Translations under genes and position numbers: made by a program
Shown here: in pieces, positions 1-6,900 of the stretch
Position numbering within the stretch: the stretch's first letter is position 1
Layout of the letters: each line of letters starts with the position of its first letter
Assembly: GCA_051886675.1 (NCBI GenBank)
Contig: JBJEYH010000324.1
Coordinates: 1 to 11,271, forward strand
DNA from: UBA11524 sp051886675
Lineage (GTDB): Bacteria; Bacillota; Clostridia; Christensenellales; Aristaeellaceae
Reading direction: 5' to 3'
Length of the DNA: 11,271 bases
The notes under the pieces: generated by a model
Database searches by the model: none
Told to the model about the DNA's origin: nothing
What the model saw: the letters and a program-made list of their open reading frames with translations, nothing else

Positions 1-212
1 TGGTGGGCACCATGACCATCCGCATGTTCCAGACGGGGCTGAGCGTCATGCAGTTTTCCGGCACGGCCCAGCAGGTGTTCACGGGCTTCGCGTTCCTGAT
101 CTTCCTGCTGGTGCGGGCCAATGAGCATGCCTTCAGCATCCGCAGGGCGAAGAAGGCCCGGCTGGCCCAGGCCCGGGAGAAGCGTCTGGCCCTCGGCCAG
201 GCCGCTGCGTGA
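1..212 (+). CDS. C-terminal fragment of a ribose/galactose-type ABC sugar transporter permease (partial at the left edge)
   Basis: Only the last 70 or so residues are present; the reading frame is already open at the window edge, so the true start lies outside. The segment holds one hydrophobic stretch (the last membrane helix, ending in FLIFLLVRAN) preceded by GTMTIRMFQTGLSVMQFSGT. This matches the end of BPD_transp_2 permeases (RbsC/YtfT/YjfF type), where a GT...GLN..G....Q...G pattern precedes the last helix. A basic cytoplasmic tail rich in Arg, Lys and Ala follows. Such permeases pair with an ATPase and a periplasmic-type or lipoprotein binding protein to import pentoses or hexoses. The stop codon (210-212) overlaps the ribosome-binding site of the next gene, so the two are almost certainly co-transcribed, which links the import to GH43 substrates. 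The family call rests on a short fragment. Confidence 0.65.
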   Translation, partial: VGTMTIRMFQTGLSVMQFSGTAQQVFTGFAFLIFLLVRANEHAFSIRRAKKARLAQAREKRLALGQAAA

Positions 213-224
213 GGAGGTATACTG

Positions 225-1682
225 ATGAAGAAGCAGCTGGTCAATCCCTATCTGCCCGGCTATGAGTACATTCCCGACGCGGAGCCCCGCCTGTTCGGGG
301 ACCGGGTGTACATCTACGGTTCCCACGACGCCTTCGGCGGGGAGGATTACTGCGTCAACGATTACGTCTGCTGGTCGGCCCCGGCGCAGGATCTGTCCGA
401 CTGGCGCTATGAGGGCGTGATCTACACCCGCAGCCAGGATCCGCAGAGCCCCCGGGGTGAGCGCAAGATGCAGGCGCCGGACGTGGTGCAGGGCCCGGAC
501 GGCCGCTACTACATGTACTACACCCTGGATCTGCGGGGCGAGGTGGGCCCCACCTCCGTGGCGGTGTGCGACACCCCCGCGGGCCGGTATGAGTACGCGG
601 GCATGGTGTCCTGGCCGGACGGCCACGCCCTGGGCTCCCGGGAGGGCGAGCTGCTGACCTTCGACCCCGGGGTGCTGGTGGACGACGACGGCCGCGTGTA
701 CATGTTCACGGGCATCGCGGTGCCGAACATCCCGCCGCTGCGGGCCAAGGTGGCCGGCAAGAAGCGCGTGGCCGACGGCTGCTACGTGGTGGAGCTGGAC
801 AGGGACATGATGACCGTCATCGGCCAGCCGAAGCGGGTGCTCGTCGGCTACGACGACGCGGCGGGCACGCCCTATGAGGGGCATGCGTTCTTCGAGGCCA
901 GCTCCCCCAGGAGGATCGGCGGGCGGTACTGCCTCATCTACTGCTCCCAGCGCAGCCATGAGCTTTGCTGCGCCCTGAGCGAGCGGGTGGACGGCCCCTA
1001 CCGCTTCGGCGGGACGGTGGTGAGCATCGGCGACGTGGGCCTGGACGGCATCACGGAGGAATCCGCCGTGAACTACCTGGGCAACACCCACGGGGGCCTG
1101 CTGACCGTGAACGGACGGCACTACATCAGCTACCACCGGCAGACGAACCTGATCCAGTACGCCCGGCAGGGCTGTATGGAGCCGGTGACCATTCTGCCGG
1201 ACGGGTCGATCCCCCAGGTGCGCATCACCAGCAGCGGCCTGCATGACGGCCCCCTGCCGGGCCTTGGCAGCTACGAGGCGCGGATCGCCAGCTGCCTGCG
1301 CTCCCGGGAGGGCGTGTTCGCCTACAAGGTGTTCCCCACGCCGGCGGGGGTTCATCCCTACCTGACCCAGGACGCGCCGGATCACATGGGCCGCAGCGAT
1401 CAGTATGTGGCCAATCTGCAGGAGGGAGCCTGCGCGGGCTTCCGCTCCTTCGACCTGCATGCTCCGGCGAGCATCAGCGTGGTGGTGCGGGGCAGCGGCG
1501 AGGGCGTGCTTCGGGTATCGACGGAGCCGGAGGGCGAGGCGCTGGCGGAGATTCCCGTTCAGCCCTGCGGGTTCTGGCAGGCGCTGTCCGCGGCCCTGCG
1601 GCCGGTGGAGGGCGTGCGTGACCTGTACTTCTCCTTCCATGGCACGGGCGCGGTGGATTTCTTCTCCTTCACGCTGGCGTAA
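225..1682 (+). CDS. Cytoplasmic glycoside hydrolase family 43 enzyme with a C-terminal CBM6-like domain (xylosidase/arabinofuranosidase type)
   Basis: This 485-residue protein has no signal peptide and probably acts inside the cell on imported oligosaccharides. The N-terminal part (about 1-330) is a five-bladed GH43 propeller. It opens with NPYLPGYEYIPDAEP, where D18 fits the catalytic base. APD86 and the DPGVLVDDDG segment (D147) fit the family's conserved aspartate that orients the acid and tunes its pKa. E224 in FFEASS fits the general acid. All three catalytic residues are therefore present. The C-terminal part (about 377-485), from HPYLTQD to DLYFSFHGTGAVDFFSFTL, resembles CBM6-like beta-sandwich domains found in this GH43 type. 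The start is set by AGGAGG at 212-217, seven bases upstream of ATG. It follows a sugar permease by 12 bases, so it belongs to a pentose-uptake operon. The exact substrate (beta-xyloside or alpha-arabinofuranoside) cannot be read from sequence alone. Confidence 0.88.
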   Translation: MKKQLVNPYLPGYEYIPDAEPRLFGDRVYIYGSHDAFGGEDYCVNDYVCWSAPAQDLSDWRYEGVIYTRSQDPQSPRGERKMQAPDVVQGPDGRYYMYYTLDLRGEVGPTSVAVCDTPAGRYEYAGMVSWPDGHALGSREGELLTFDPGVLVDDDGRVYMFTGIAVPNIPPLRAKVAGKKRVADGCYVVELDRDMMTVIGQPKRVLVGYDDAAGTPYEGHAFFEASSPRRIGGRYCLIYCSQRSHELCCALSERVDGPYRFGGTVVSIGDVGLDGITEESAVNYLGNTHGGLLTVNGRHYISYHRQTNLIQYARQGCMEPVTILPDGSIPQVRITSSGLHDGPLPGLGSYEARIASCLRSREGVFAYKVFPTPAGVHPYLTQDAPDHMGRSDQYVANLQEGACAGFRSFDLHAPASISVVVRGSGEGVLRVSTEPEGEALAEIPVQPCGFWQALSAALRPVEGVRDLYFSFHGTGAVDFFSFTLA

Positions 1683-1712
1683 AGCCGGATGCCCATCCGC
1701 ATGACAACCTTT

Positions 1713-1750
1713 GCGCAGCGTCCTTTCGCGCTGGCTGTGCTTCGCTGCGC
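1713..1750 (+). other. Inverted repeat in the GH43-MATE gap; weak terminator candidate
   Basis: GCGCAGCG (1713-1720) is perfectly complementary to CGCTGCGC (1743-1750), with a 22-base loop. The right arm is followed by TCAAATTTT, which contains only a short T run, so termination would be inefficient at best. The 165-base gap between the two genes (1683-1847) also holds CGGATG/CATCCG (1685-1698) and the direct repeat TGCCGGACG. No convincing promoter for the downstream exporter was found in the gap. It could instead be part of an interspersed repeat. Confidence 0.3.
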
Positions 1751-1823
1751 TCAAATTTTCCCGGAAGGGGAGCAATCCCGTGCCGGACGACGCCTGCCGG
1801 ACGCCCCATACGCCCAGGGCCGG

Positions 1824-1836
1824 CGAATCTTATTCG
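1824..1836 (+). promoter_or_regulatory. Small palindrome abutting the ribosome-binding site of the MATE gene
   Basis: CGAAT-CTT-ATTCG is a perfect 5-bp inverted repeat with a 3-base loop. It ends on the first base of the GAGGTG Shine-Dalgarno site (1836-1841) of the exporter gene. As a protein site it could be an operator half-pair; as RNA, a hairpin touching the ribosome-binding site. It is short enough to be chance. Confidence 0.25.
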
Positions 1837-1847
1837 AGGTGTAATGT

Positions 1848-3215
1848 ATGACGCAGAACAAACAGGCTCAGGGCCGGAACAAGATGGGGGTTATGCCCAT
1901 CAAACGGCTGCTGCTTTCCATGGCGTTTCCGCTGATGCTGTCGCTGGTGGTGCAGTCGCTGTACAACATTGTGGACAGCATCTACGTGGCGCAGATCGGC
2001 GAGAACGCGCTGGCGGCCACCTCCCTGGCGTATCCCATCCAGATCCTGATGATCGCCCTGGCCGTGGGCACGGGCGTGGGCATCAACGCGCTGATCTCCC
2101 GGCTGCTGGGCGCGGGCAAGCGCGAGGAGGTGGGCAAGGCGGCCGCCACGGGCGTGGTGCTGGCCATCGTCTCCTCCCTGCTGTTCACGGTGGTGGGCCT
2201 GCCCGGCGCCAAGGCCATTGGCCGGGCGCTCTCCCCTGACCCGGACATCGCGGAAAAATGCGGCATCTACCTGCAGGTGTGCATGGCGCTGTGCATGGGC
2301 ACCTTCCTGGAGACCATGTTCCAGCGCTTCCTGCAGGCGTCGGGACGCACCATGTTCAGCATGCTGTCCCTGGTGGTGGGCGCGGTGACCAACATCATCC
2401 TGGATCCGGTGCTGATCTTCGGCTACTGGGGCTTCCCGGCCATGGGCATCCGCGGCGCGGCCATCGCCACGGTCATCGGCCAGTGGCTGGGCGCGCTGAC
2501 CGCCATCCTCCTCAATACCTTCCTCAACCCCGACGTCCGGGTGAACTTCCGCCGCTTCCGCCTGGAGAAGCATACCGTCCTGGCCATTTACAAGGTGGGC
2601 TTCCCCACCATCCTGATGCAGGCCATGGGCAGCGTGATGAACTTCGGCGTCAACCAGCTGCTGGCCGACGCTACGGCCATCGCCTTCTTCGGCGTGTACT
2701 ACAAGCTGCAGAACTTCATGTTCATGCCCATGAACGGTCTGGGCCAGGCCTGCCTGCCCATTGTGGGCTTCAACTACGGCGCGAAAAAGGGCGGGCGCAT
2801 CCGGGAGACCATCCGCACCGCGCTGTGCTGGGGCGTGGGCATCGGGCTGATCGCGTCGCTGGTGTTCTTCATCCTGCCCGGGCCGCTGCTGAGCCTGTTC
2901 AATGCCAGCGAGGCCATGCTGGCCATCGGCATTCCCGCCGTGCGGATCATGTGCGGCACCTTCGCCCTGTGCGCGGTGACCACCATCCTGGGCATGTGCG
3001 CCTCGGGCCTGGGCAATGGCGTGGTGAACATGCTGGGCACGGGTCTGCGGCAGGTGATCGTGCTGCTGCCCTGCTTCGCGCTGCTGCTGAAGACCGCGGG
3101 GCTGCCCGTGGCCTGGAGCGCCATGTGGCTCTCGGAAATCCTGGCGATGCTCTACTGCGTGTGGAGCATCCGGCGGGAAATCCGCAAAAAGGTCGATCCC
3201 ATCATGGAGGGCTGA
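1848..3215 (+). CDS. MATE family efflux transporter
   Basis: This 455-residue integral membrane protein has about twelve hydrophobic segments in two homologous halves, the usual length for the MATE family. The first half carries the typical SLYNIVDSIYVAQIGENALAA region (about 37-57). The second half carries the matching FPTILMQAMGSVMNFGVNQ and GLGQACLPIVGFNYGA segments. MATE proteins export cationic drugs or metabolites in exchange for Na+ or H+. The coupling ion and substrate are not evident, and this protein belongs to the large group of generic clostridial MATE/DinF-like exporters. The start follows GAGGTG (1836-1841) by six bases. An ATG at 1844 is out of frame with the conserved protein and was not used. 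A strong terminator begins nine bases after the stop. There is no obvious functional tie to the GH43 gene upstream. Confidence 0.93.
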   Translation: MTQNKQAQGRNKMGVMPIKRLLLSMAFPLMLSLVVQSLYNIVDSIYVAQIGENALAATSLAYPIQILMIALAVGTGVGINALISRLLGAGKREEVGKAAATGVVLAIVSSLLFTVVGLPGAKAIGRALSPDPDIAEKCGIYLQVCMALCMGTFLETMFQRFLQASGRTMFSMLSLVVGAVTNIILDPVLIFGYWGFPAMGIRGAAIATVIGQWLGALTAILLNTFLNPDVRVNFRRFRLEKHTVLAIYKVGFPTILMQAMGSVMNFGVNQLLADATAIAFFGVYYKLQNFMFMPMNGLGQACLPIVGFNYGAKKGGRIRETIRTALCWGVGIGLIASLVFFILPGPLLSLFNASEAMLAIGIPAVRIMCGTFALCAVTTILGMCASGLGNGVVNMLGTGLRQVIVLLPCFALLLKTAGLPVAWSAMWLSEILAMLYCVWSIRREIRKKVDPIMEG

Positions 3216-3223
3216 TCCATCAG

Positions 3224-3256
3224 ACAGGCTGGCGACAATCGCCGGCCTGTTTTTTT
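3224..3256 (+). terminator. Strong intrinsic terminator after the MATE gene
   Basis: ACAGGCTGGCGA (3224-3235) pairs with TCGCCGGCCTGT (3239-3250) over 12 bp with one G-T wobble and a CAA loop. Six more T residues follow at 3251-3256. This is a textbook rho-independent terminator. It separates the MATE transcript from the holin gene. Confidence 0.93.
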
Positions 3257-3276
3257 CATGCCCTTGGGCGGACGCG

Positions 3277-3291
3277 TGACCGACAGGGTCA
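3277..3291 (+). promoter_or_regulatory. Possible operator upstream of the holin gene
   Basis: TGACC-GACAG-GGTCA is a perfect 5-bp inverted repeat. A -10-like TAGAAT lies at 3310-3315, but no matching -35 box was found at 16-18 bases from it. The holin gene must have a promoter in the 105 bases after the terminator, or rely on read-through, so this is the best candidate control region. It is weak evidence. Confidence 0.2.
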
Positions 3292-3361
3292 TCCCGGGCC
3301 TCCGGAGCATAGAATGTCAAGGGAATACAGGGCTGCGCCGCGGCCCGGGGGAGGAAAGGGT

Positions 3362-3805
3362 ATGACCTGGTGGGACAAAATCGTGAAGCTGGCCGCCGCG
3401 TTTGCGGGCGTGGTGGCGGGGCTGTACGGAGGCTTTGACTCGATGCTGCTGGTGCTGGTGGCCTTCATGGTCATCGACTATGTGACGGGGCTGGCGGTGG
3501 CCTGGCTGGGCCGCTCGGGGAAGACCGCGACCGGGCATCTGGACAGCAAGGCGGGCTTTGCGGGCGTATGCAGGAAGTGCCTGATGCTGCTGTTCGTGCT
3601 GATGGCGGCGATGCTCGACCGTGCGCTGGGGACGGACGCGCCGATTTTCCGCAGCATGGTGATCTGGTTCTATATCGCCAACGAGGGGCTGTCCATTCTG
3701 GAGAATCTGGCGGTGGCGGGGGTACCGTTTCCCCGGCGGTTCCAGCAGGCGCTGGAGCAGCTGCGCAGCCGCAACGACGAGCCCGACAGCACGGAGGATC
3801 CCTGA
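3362..3805 (+). CDS. Phage holin family protein (holin_4 / toxin-secretion holin type)
   Basis: This is a 147-residue membrane protein with about four hydrophobic segments (roughly 8-24, 28-49, 70-90 and 95-118) and a polar, acidic C-terminal tail. Diagnostic features are D39-Y-V-T-G43 after the second segment and N107-E-G-L-S-I-L-E-N115 followed by GVPFP. Both are hallmarks of the Bacteriophage_holin_4 family (PF05105, the toxin secretion/phage lysis holins that include C. difficile TcdE). Holins oligomerise in the membrane to release endolysins or, in TcdE-like cases, large proteins. I chose ATG 3362 because GGAGG (3350-3354) sits seven bases upstream. An in-frame ATG at 3314 would add 16 non-hydrophobic residues and lacks a good ribosome-binding site. 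No endolysin, portal, tail or integrase gene is nearby, so it is a stand-alone or relic gene. It lies between the MATE terminator and the promoter of the giant secreted protein, with no terminator seen before that gene. Confidence 0.87.
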   Translation: MTWWDKIVKLAAAFAGVVAGLYGGFDSMLLVLVAFMVIDYVTGLAVAWLGRSGKTATGHLDSKAGFAGVCRKCLMLLFVLMAAMLDRALGTDAPIFRSMVIWFYIANEGLSILENLAVAGVPFPRRFQQALEQLRSRNDEPDSTEDP

Positions 3806-3861
3806 AGGAATACGCGCACGGCCCTGCGATGCCGATGAAGCGGGCGGCCGGCAAACAGACC

Positions 3862-3890
3862 TTGCAATGTACAGCGCCGGACGGTATAAT
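3862..3890 (+). promoter_or_regulatory. Sigma-A type promoter of the giant repeat-protein gene
   Basis: TTGCAA (3862-3867) and a perfect TATAAT (3885-3890) are separated by exactly 17 bases. Transcription would begin near 3897 and give a leader of about 90 bases before the start codon at 3986. It is the only strong promoter seen between the holin gene and the giant gene. Confidence 0.82.
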
Positions 3891-3898
3891 AATGTACA
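3866..3898 (+). promoter_or_regulatory. Paired AATGTACA sites flanking the -10 box; candidate operator
   Basis: AATGTACA occurs at 3866-3873, overlapping the end of the -35 box, and again at 3891-3898, directly after TATAAT and over the expected start of transcription. Each copy contains the palindrome TGTACA. The copies are 25 bases apart, and a repressor bound at both would cover the core promoter. The binding protein is not identifiable from this window. Confidence 0.35.
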
Positions 3899-3915
3899 AA
3901 GAAGAATGACTGACC

Positions 3916-3959
3916 GAACAGCGCCGCGGGCATGACAGCCAGCAGGGACGGCGCTGTTC
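3916..3959 (+). promoter_or_regulatory. Perfect 11-bp hairpin in the 5' leader of the giant gene
   Basis: GAACAGCGCCG (3916-3926) is fully complementary to CGGCGCTGTTC (3949-3959), with a 22-base loop. It lies inside the predicted leader, about 20 bases from the transcript's 5' end and 12 bases upstream of the GGGAGG ribosome-binding site (3972-3977). No T run follows, so it is not a terminator. It could stabilise the mRNA or control translation. It matches no riboswitch class I recognise. Confidence 0.6.
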
Positions 3960-3985
3960 CGCGCGTACTTCGGGAGGCTGTGCAA

Positions 3986-6900
3986 ATGAAGAAACAATAC
4001 CGGTGGCTGACCATGCTGTGTCTGGCGCTGTGCCTGCTGACGCTGTGGGGCGTCGCGGCCGCGCAGGAGGAGCCGCTGCAGCAGGAGCAGTGGCTGTACC
4101 GTCTGACGGAGGACGGCACGGCGGAAATCCTGGGCTATGCGGATGCGTCGGCGGAGCAGCTGACCATTCCCACGCAGCTGGGCGGCGCGTATGTCACCGC
4201 CATTGGCGACAACGCCTTCGCCGAGCACGCCGCGCTTCGGGAGCTGACCGTTCCGGTGCAGGTGGCGCGGATATCGGACAGCGCGTTCCCGCAGGAGGAC
4301 GCGCCGGTCATCCGCACGCGCAACGGTTCGCAGGCGCTACGCTATGCCCGGAGCCACGGCATGACGGTCAGGAACCTGTCGACCTTCGACTTCTTCGCCG
4401 AGGTGCTGGACCTGAGCGAGATGGACGCTTCCGCGTGGAGCGTGCAGGGCGGCACGCTGCGGCTTGCGCAGCCCTACGCGGGGCTGGTCAGCGCGGGGGA
4501 CAAGGTGTATCTGCCTGCCCGGGGCGATTGGTCGCAGGGCATGCCCGTGCGCCTGGACACCCTGACCTATGAGGACGGCACGGCGGTGGCGGCCTGCACG
4601 ATCCTGTCCCTGCCGGAGGCGCTGCAGTCCTATCACGCAGAGGACGTGCCCCTGTACCTGGACTTGGACGCCATGGAGCTGGGCGAGGGCGTGACCCTTG
4701 CGCCCGTGTCCCGGGGAGCCGCCACGGCCGAAATGGGTTACCAAAGCAGCTTCAAGTTCGAGAAGTCCTACAGCAACGGCGTGACCGTCAAGGGCGATGC
4801 AACCATCGGCCTGTCGGTCACGGGCTCGGTGGATTATGAATGGCTGGAGATCAGCTCGGTCTCGCTGACGACGAAGGAAACCGGCAGCATCACCGGCAAC
4901 GTCAGCTACGATGGCAGCGAGGACCAGAGCTCGTCGCTGACGCGGTCGTTCCTGCTGTTCCGTGCGCCGCTGGTCAGCGAGGGCGTGCTGAGCGCCTGGA
5001 CGGATGTGTATGTCAACCTGAGCCTGAACGGCGAGGCGACGTTCACCATGAGCGTCGGCGCGGAGCAGCAGCTGTCCGTCACTGAGGACAACGTGCTGAC
5101 CAGGAAGAATGTCCTGCTCTCGCCCAGCGCCACGCTGCAGGCCAGCGCGACCATGCGTGCGGGCATAGAAAACAACCTGTCGCTGCGGCTGGGCTTCCCG
5201 GGCAGCTACGACCTGTCGCTGGAGCTGGCGGGCATCAGCGGCTACATGGGGGTGGCGGGCCGGTTCTCCTACACGACGGAGGCGCCCCTGTGCTACACCG
5301 TGACGGTGGACGCGGAGGCGTCGGCCGAGGCGCGGCACATTGTCATGAAGAAGGAGCAGGGCAGCGTCACGAGCCAGATGAAAAAGGTGCCGCTGACCAG
5401 CAAGACCTTCCAGCTGTGGCAGAAGCACTGGGAGGGCGACACGGGCCGCTGGCAGGACGAGTGCACGCATTCGGACCTGTGCACGGTGTCGCTGTACACG
5501 GGGTCGAGCGACGTGATGGAGCCCATTCTGGTGGCCAGGGGCGAGAAGATCGGCGCACCCAAGGCCCCCTCGCGGGATGGGTATGCGTTCCTGGGGTGGT
5601 ACAAGTCGCTGAACGGCAGCGTGCTGTTCGACTTCTCGGAGCCAATCACGCAGGACGTGACGCTGTACGCGAAGTGGCTGGAATGCACGCCCACGCCGTC
5701 ACCCACGCCGACGGCCACGCCCTCGCCCACGCCCACCGCGACGCCGGATCCCGACGCAACGCCCACGCCCACGCCTTACGTGCCGGAGTGGTACCCCTAT
5801 GAGGACATCCCCGATGCGGCGGAGAGCATCGCGCTGTGCGAGATCGAGGCACGGGACGATGATTATGATGATGTGATTGATTGCTATTACATCACAATTC
5901 CCAATGGCGTGCAGGCGATAACACTTTCCAAGACCTATAATGGTTTGCCGATTGAGTGGCACGAGGGAATCGATGCTCAGCTAAAAGCTTTGGCATTCTC
6001 GAGCGAGTATGCTGGCGTATTTGACATCTACAAGGTGCCTAGTATCGTCCAAAGTGTCGAAACAATCTATTTGCCAACTGGCGTTACTTCCATCGTCAAT
6101 TGTCAGGGAACTTATCATCTAAAGCATATATACCTGCCTGATACGCTGGTAACGATTGATGATCATGCTTTCTATTATTCTGGGCTGGTTGATATTGAAA
6201 TTCCTGACAGTGTGACTCATATTGGGGGAAGTGCATTTTATGCTTGTAAATATCTGCAGAATGTTACTGTTGGAAATGGCGTAACAGATATTGGCGGATT
6301 TGCATTCGCATACTGTGGAAATTTGAAAGAAATTATTCTTCCGAACTCACTTCAAACCATTGGTGGGTCAGCCTTTGCAGGCACTGGGCTGGAAAGCGTT
6401 GTGATTCCTGAGGGAGTGACCTCAATAGGAAGATTCGCATTCAATCAGTGCTATAACCTCAGGGAGATTTCATTCCCAGGATCGTTGGGAACAGTTGAAA
6501 GATACGACTTGAATACTTCCGACCTTCTTGAAAAGGTAGTATTGAATGAAGGTATAACAGCAATAAGTGACTATGCTTTCATAAACTGTAAAGGCTTGAA
6601 AGAAGTATCGATGCCCAATACGCTGCAAACCATTGGCTTATATGCCTTTAGTGGTTCAGCGTTAGAGCATGTCGAGCTCCCTGATGGTACAAGAGAAATA
6701 GGTGATTACGCTTTCTATGATTGCAAAAATCTGAAGGAAATGGAACTGCCAGGTACGCTGCAGACCATTGGTATCGATGCCTTTGGAAATGCAGGTATAG
6801 AACATATCACGATTCCTGAAGGTGTAACAAGTATTGGTGATTATGCCTTTTTTGCTTGCGAGAATCTGAAGGAGGTGTCTTTGCCCAGCAGCCTGCAGAC

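Noticed and set aside
1830..3320. 496-codon open frame on the - strand opposite the MATE gene
   Set aside because: Composition is dominated by His, Gln, Ala and Asp, with no hydrophobic core or known motif, and it runs through the terminator. It is a shadow of a clear MATE coding sequence.
2258..3361. Upstream extension of the holin frame to 2258
   Set aside because: The frame is open through the MATE gene only by chance; the translation there is low-complexity and crosses a strong terminator. The holin starts at 3362 by ribosome-binding site and family length.
3362..3805. Holin as evidence of a full prophage
   Set aside because: No other phage gene, integrase or attachment-site repeat is visible. 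One holin does not support calling a prophage.
3932..3985. In-frame upstream ATG for the giant protein
   Set aside because: It would put 18 residues before a well-formed signal peptide, lies in the loop of the leader hairpin and lacks a ribosome-binding site. ATG 3986 has GGGAGG at good spacing.
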